64,000 bases of DNA, from contig NZ_SKBR01000002.1 in assembly GCF_013450295.1 (NCBI RefSeq), forward strand, positions 1,326,501 through 1,390,500, written 5' to 3'. Below are positions 60,563 to 64,000 of this stretch, piece after piece. The DNA is from Streptomyces sp. AJS327. GTDB taxonomy: Bacteria; Actinomycetota; Actinomycetes; Streptomycetales; Streptomycetaceae. The notes beneath the pieces were generated by a model. The model made no database searches. It saw only the letters and a program-made list of their open reading frames with translations, and had not been told where the DNA came from. How positions within the stretch are numbered: the first letter of the stretch is position 1; the number at the start of each line of letters is the position of its first letter. A program made the position numbers and the translations under genes.

Positions 60563-61471
60563 GTGAGCGCGGTGGACGCGCACTCCCGCGCGGTGCTCGC
60601 CAAGGCGCACCGGGAGAACTTCCCCGTCGCCCCCCGCTTCCTGCCCCGCCAGTGGCGCGCCGACCTGATGGCCGTCTACGGCTACGCCCGGCTCGTCGAC
60701 GACATCGGCGACGGCGACCTCGCCCCCGGCGGCCGGGACGCCACCCTCCTCGGGCTCGACCCCCGTCAGGCCGCCGACCCGCTCGTCCTCCTCGACGCCT
60801 TCGAGGCCGACCTGCGCCGGGTGTTCGCGCCCTCGGCCGACGCCGGACCCGGCCCGCCCCGGCATCCGCTGCTCGCCGCGCTGGTGCCGACCGTCCGCCG
60901 GAACGCGCTGGACCCCGCCCCCTTCGTGGCGCTGATCGACGCCAACCGGCAAGACCAGAAGGTCCGGCGCTACGAGACCTTCCACGACCTCACGGGCTAC
61001 TGCGAGCTGTCGGCCAACCCCGTCGGACGGCTCGTGCTGGCCATCACCGGGACCGGCGGCGAGGAGCGGATCCGCCGCTCGGACGCGGTCTGCACCGGCC
61101 TCCAGATCGTCGAGCACCTCCAGGACGTGGCGGAGGACCTGCGCCGGGACCGGGTGTACCTGCCCGCCGAGGACCTGCGGCGCTTCCGGGTGTCCGAACG
61201 GGACCTCGGACAGCCCACCGCGAACGCCTCCGTCCGCGCCCTGATCGCCTACGAGGCGGAGCGGGCCCTGCGCCTGCTCGACGAGGGGGCCCGGCTGGCC
61301 CACGACGTCACCGGCCGCCTCCGGCTGCTGCTCGCCGGGTTCACCGGGGGCGGCCGGGCCGCCGTCCGGGCCATCCGGGACGCCCGGTTCGACGTGCTGC
61401 CCGGCGCTCCGCGCCCCACGCGCCGCGGGGTGCTGCGCGAGACGGCGGCGATCCTGCGCGGAGAGGGGTGA
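60563..61471 (+). CDS. hpnC: HpnC-type squalene synthase subunit (hydroxysqualene synthase)
   Basis: This is a 302-residue all-helical prenyl synthase. Aspartate-rich motifs LVDDIGD (Asp46, Asp47, Asp50) and QDVAEDL (Asp188, Asp192) bind the diphosphate. RENFPVAPRFLPRQWRADLMAVYGYARLVDD is typical of HpnC. In the HpnCDE route it turns presqualene diphosphate into hydroxysqualene. The GTG start is 22 bases after the proposed transcription start and has a weak GGGCGG site. hpnD follows three bases later. Confidence 0.92.
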   Translation: MSAVDAHSRAVLAKAHRENFPVAPRFLPRQWRADLMAVYGYARLVDDIGDGDLAPGGRDATLLGLDPRQAADPLVLLDAFEADLRRVFAPSADAGPGPPRHPLLAALVPTVRRNALDPAPFVALIDANRQDQKVRRYETFHDLTGYCELSANPVGRLVLAITGTGGEERIRRSDAVCTGLQIVEHLQDVAEDLRRDRVYLPAEDLRRFRVSERDLGQPTANASVRALIAYEAERALRLLDEGARLAHDVTGRLRLLLAGFTGGGRAAVRAIRDARFDVLPGAPRPTRRGVLRETAAILRGEG

Positions 61472-61474
61472 ACC

Positions 61475-62440
61475 GTGCTCGCGACCCGGTCCGTCTCGCC
61501 GTCCTCGCCGCCCGTGGTGGCCGCCTACCGGTACTGCGAGGTGGTGACCGGGCAGCAGGCGCGGAACTTCGCCTACGGCATCCGGCTGCTGCCCCCCGCC
61601 AAGCGCCGCGCGGTCTCCGCCCTCTACGCCTTCTCGCGGCGCGTCGACGACGTCGGGGACGGCCCCCTCCCCACCGAGGTCAAACAGCGAAGGCTGGACG
61701 AGAACCGCGTCCTCCTCGCCCGCCTGCGGGAGGGGGCGATCGCCGAGGACGACACCGACCCGGTCGCCGTCGCGCTCCACGACGCCACCACCCGCTTCCC
61801 CATCCCCCTCGACGGCCTGGACGAACTCGTCGACGGCGTCTCGATGGACGTGGCCGGGCGCCGCTACGGCACCTGGGAGGAGCTGCGGGACTACTGTCGC
61901 TGCGTCGCGGGGGCCGTCGGCCGGCTGACTCTCGGGGTCTTCGGGACGCCGCCGGGCGCACTGGGTGCCGAGCACGCCCCCCACTACGCCGACACCCTGG
62001 GGCTGGCCCTCCAACTCACCAATATCCTCCGGGACATCAGGGAAGACGCTGAGCACGATCGCACCTACCTACCAGCGGAGGACCTTGAGAAGTTTGGCTT
62101 CCCCGGCGGCATCCCCTGCTTCCCGCCCCCGTCTGGCCGGTTCCCCACCGGCCCCGGGGCGGACGCCGACTTCGCCGGGCTGGTCCGCTTCGAGGCGCGG
62201 CGCGCCCGGTCCCTGTTCACCGAGGGCCTGCGGCTCCTGCCGATGCTGGACCGGCGCTCGGGCGCCTGCGTCGCCGCCATGGCGGGGATCTACCAGCGCC
62301 TGCTGGGGCGCGTCGAGGCCGACCCGGAGGCCGTGCTGCGCGGCCGGGTGTCGCTCTCCGCGCCGGAGAAGATCTACGTCGCCGCCCGCGGGCTCGCCCG
62401 TACTGACGCGCGCAGGGTGGCCAGGGCGGACGTCCCATGA
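61475..62440 (+). CDS. hpnD: HpnD-type presqualene diphosphate synthase
   Basis: This is a 321-residue prenyl synthase joining two farnesyl diphosphates to presqualene diphosphate. Motif 1 is RRVDDVGD (Asp58, Asp59, Asp62), motif 2 NILRDIREDAEHDR (Asp187, Asp191), and YCEVVTGQQARNFAYGIRLLPP and YLPAEDLEKFG are family hallmarks. GAGAGGGG lies six bases before GTG. It is encoded between hpnC and hpnE in the same operon. Confidence 0.94.
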   Translation: MLATRSVSPSSPPVVAAYRYCEVVTGQQARNFAYGIRLLPPAKRRAVSALYAFSRRVDDVGDGPLPTEVKQRRLDENRVLLARLREGAIAEDDTDPVAVALHDATTRFPIPLDGLDELVDGVSMDVAGRRYGTWEELRDYCRCVAGAVGRLTLGVFGTPPGALGAEHAPHYADTLGLALQLTNILRDIREDAEHDRTYLPAEDLEKFGFPGGIPCFPPPSGRFPTGPGADADFAGLVRFEARRARSLFTEGLRLLPMLDRRSGACVAAMAGIYQRLLGRVEADPEAVLRGRVSLSAPEKIYVAARGLARTDARRVARADVP

Positions 62441-62456
62441 CGGCGCGGAGCCCCGC

Positions 62457-63896
62457 GTGACGGCCCGTGCCATCCCCGGCCCCAGCACCGCGGGCGGGGG
62501 CGTGGTGGTCGTCGGCGGTGGCCTCGCGGGCGCGGCCGCCGCCCTCCGGCTGGCGGACGCCGGGGTCCGGGTGACCCTCGTCGAGGCGAGGCCCCGCCTG
62601 GGCGGACTGGTCTTCTCCTTCGAACGCCGTTCCCCAGCCGGGGAGTTGACGGTCGACAACGGACAGCACGTGTACCTGCGCTGCTGCTCGGCCTACCGCT
62701 GGCTGCTCCAGCGGATCGGCGCCTCCGGCCTCGCCCCGATCCAGCCCCGGCTGGACGTCCCGGTGCTCGACGCGGCCCGGGGCCGGATGAGCCACCTGCG
62801 GCGCACCGCCCTGCCGGTCCCGCTGCACCTGGCCCCCGGGCTCGCCCGCTACCGGCACCTGACGTTCGCGGAACGGATCGCGGCCGGGCGCGCCGCGCTC
62901 GCGCTGCGCCGCCTCGACCCGGCCGATCCCACGCTGGACGAGGTGGACTTCGGCAGCTGGCTGCGGAGAGCGGGACAGTCCCCCCGCGCGGTGGAGGCGC
63001 TGTGGGACCTGGTCGGGGTCGCGACGCTCAACGCCCCCGCCCCCCGCGCCTCGCTGGCCCTGGCCGCGATGGTCTTCCGGACCGGCCTGCTGTCCACGCC
63101 CGACGCCGCCGACATCGGGTGGGCCCGGGTCCCGCTCGGCGAGATCCACCACACCCGCACCCGCGCGGCGCTCGACCGCGCGGGCGTGCGGACGCTGCTG
63201 CCCGCCAGGGTCCGCGAGATCGTCCCCGGCGAACGGGGCGGCTGGGTGGTCGCGGTGGAGCGCGGACGGACACTGACGGAGCACGTCGCCGCCGGGGCGG
63301 TCGTGCTCGCGGTACCCCCGCGTCCCGCGCACGACCTGCTGCCGCCCGGCGCGCTCTCCGCCCCCGAACGGCTGCTGCGTCTCGACACCGAACCCATCCT
63401 CAATCTTCACGTGATCTACGACCGGCCCGTGCTCCGCGGGCCGTTCCTGGCCGCGCTCGGCAGCCCCGTCCAGTGGGTCTTCGACCGCACGGAACCCTCC
63501 GGAACACGGGGCCCCGGGCAGTATCTGGCGGTCTCCCAGTCCGTCGCGGCGGGGGAGATCGACGAGCCGGTGGCGACGCTCCGACGGCGTTACCTCCCCG
63601 AACTGGAACGGCTGTTCCCGGCCGCGCGCGGCGCGCGGGTCCGCGACTTCTTCGTCACCCGGGAACGGACGGCCACCTTCGCCCCGATTCCGGGGGTCGC
63701 GAGGCTTCGGCCGGGGGCGCGCACGGGGGTCCCCGGTGTCTACCTCGCGGGCGCGTGGACCGATACTGGCTGGCCAGCAACGATGGAGAGCGCCGTGCGC
63801 AGCGGAGCGACCGCCGCGCGGGAGGCACTGATCGCGCTGGGCCGTCCGTATGACAAGGATCCGATGCCAGGCACGGAAGGAAGGACGGTGGCATGA
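62457..63896 (+). CDS. hpnE: HpnE-type squalene-associated FAD-dependent desaturase
   Basis: This is a 479-residue flavoprotein of the phytoene-desaturase/amine-oxidase group. VVVVGGGLAGAAAALRLADAGVRVTLVEARPRLGG binds FAD. NGQHVYLRCCSAYRWLLQRIG and GVYLAGAWTDTGWPATMESAVRSG are family motifs. In the HpnCDE route it reduces hydroxysqualene to squalene. GTG 62457 has GGAG six bases upstream, after a 16-base gap from hpnD. Its stop overlaps the next start (ATGA). Confidence 0.92.
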   Translation: MTARAIPGPSTAGGGVVVVGGGLAGAAAALRLADAGVRVTLVEARPRLGGLVFSFERRSPAGELTVDNGQHVYLRCCSAYRWLLQRIGASGLAPIQPRLDVPVLDAARGRMSHLRRTALPVPLHLAPGLARYRHLTFAERIAAGRAALALRRLDPADPTLDEVDFGSWLRRAGQSPRAVEALWDLVGVATLNAPAPRASLALAAMVFRTGLLSTPDAADIGWARVPLGEIHHTRTRAALDRAGVRTLLPARVREIVPGERGGWVVAVERGRTLTEHVAAGAVVLAVPPRPAHDLLPPGALSAPERLLRLDTEPILNLHVIYDRPVLRGPFLAALGSPVQWVFDRTEPSGTRGPGQYLAVSQSVAAGEIDEPVATLRRRYLPELERLFPAARGARVRDFFVTRERTATFAPIPGVARLRPGARTGVPGVYLAGAWTDTGWPATMESAVRSGATAAREALIALGRPYDKDPMPGTEGRTVA

Positions 63897-64000
63897 GCGC
63901 CACGCATCTCACCAGCTCAGCCAGTTCAGGAATGTCCGACGGCACCGTCAGCGACAATCGCAGAGGAGACCCCGTGACCCCGGCGAACCAGCGCACCCTG
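63893..64000 (+). CDS. Partial gene, probable polyprenyl synthetase of the hopanoid operon
   Basis: Only 36 codons are in the window, MSATHLTSSASSGMSDGTVS then a GTG at 63974 (VTPANQRTL). Two starts are possible: ATG 63893 overlaps the hpnE stop and has GGAAGGAAGG upstream, while GTG 63974 has AGGAG five bases before it. In S. coelicolor the next gene is a polyprenyl diphosphate synthase (SCO6763, from memory). The visible residues do not prove that. Confidence 0.6.
   Translation, partial: MSATHLTSSASSGMSDGTVSDNRRGDPVTPANQRTL

Noticed and set aside
62437-62460. A 7-codon frame (ATGACGGCG...TGA) overlapping the hpnD stop as a leader peptide
   Set aside because: Too short, and the adjacent GGAG is correctly placed for the hpnE GTG at 62457.
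1-64000. tRNA, rRNA, tmRNA, CRISPR arrays, insertion sequences, integrases or a replication origin
   Set aside because: I looked for conserved tRNA T-loop/acceptor patterns, regularly spaced repeats, transposase motifs and DnaA-box clusters by eye and found none. A covariance-model or profile search would be decisive.

Overview
The window looks like a Streptomyces (or very close relative) chromosome segment. The sequence is uniformly GC-rich, coding third positions are almost always G or C, and GTG starts are common. Many genes begin at or just downstream of a TANNNT box (leaderless transcripts), and TTA leucine codons are so rare that I found only four genes with one. The gene content is also typical: Lsr2, an XRE-cupin regulator, DUF1707, an SCO6745-like protein, idi, a zitB-like zinc exporter and a hopanoid locus. 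From memory, the right half (about 43-64 kb) has the order of the Streptomyces coelicolor SCO6745-SCO6763 neighbourhood (idi = SCO6750, zitB = SCO6751, hopanoid genes from SCO6759). I saw no tRNA, rRNA, insertion sequence, integrase or CRISPR array.

Left part (1-27.4 kb): an isolated lsr2-type nucleoid protein gene is followed by 1.4 kb that appears non-coding. Next come a divergent methyltransferase / XRE-cupin pair, an orphan type II thioesterase with a strong leader hairpin and a TTA codon, a DUF5988-like small protein, and a MerR-membrane protein operon with a textbook 19-bp-spacer MerR promoter. A two-HTH regulator and a coiled-coil/winged-helix orphan precede an OsmC - Fpg/Nei glycosylase - saccharopine-dehydrogenase-like operon. 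Then follow a 1122-residue AAA signalling ATPase, a DrrAB-type exporter with an FMN reductase, a GH25 lysozyme without signal peptide, a DUF1707 protein, a class III CoA-transferase, endonuclease V and an aldolase/SIS sugar-phosphate pair.

Middle part (27.4-46 kb): a small secreted protein has a TTA second codon and a 9-bp tandem repeat upstream. A complete beta-oxidation block follows (racemase, LCAD-like dehydrogenase, thiolase, FadB-like protein), with a readable promoter and operator. It is followed by a MerR regulator with three 14-bp tandem repeats upstream, an MpaB-like oxygenase, an ABC-F protein divergent from a nitroreductase, a 36-residue membrane protein, Tex, an SCO6745-like protein, an enoyl-CoA hydratase and a TTA-containing HATPase protein.

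Right part (46-64 kb): idi precedes a zinc exporter with a Zur-box-like site in its promoter and galE. Then comes a tightly overlapping seven-gene operon (50.1-57.3 kb). It encodes two CDP-alcohol phosphotransferases, a nucleotidyltransferase, a glycerol-1-phosphate-dehydrogenase-like enzyme, a GT2 glycosyltransferase and a TagGH-like ABC exporter. I read this as an uncharacterised cell-envelope phosphopolymer or glycolipid system, and it is the best candidate for new biology here. A TetR/MMPL divergent pair sharing two operators follows. The window ends in hpnC-hpnD-hpnE (squalene from farnesyl diphosphate) and the start of a further gene in the same operon.
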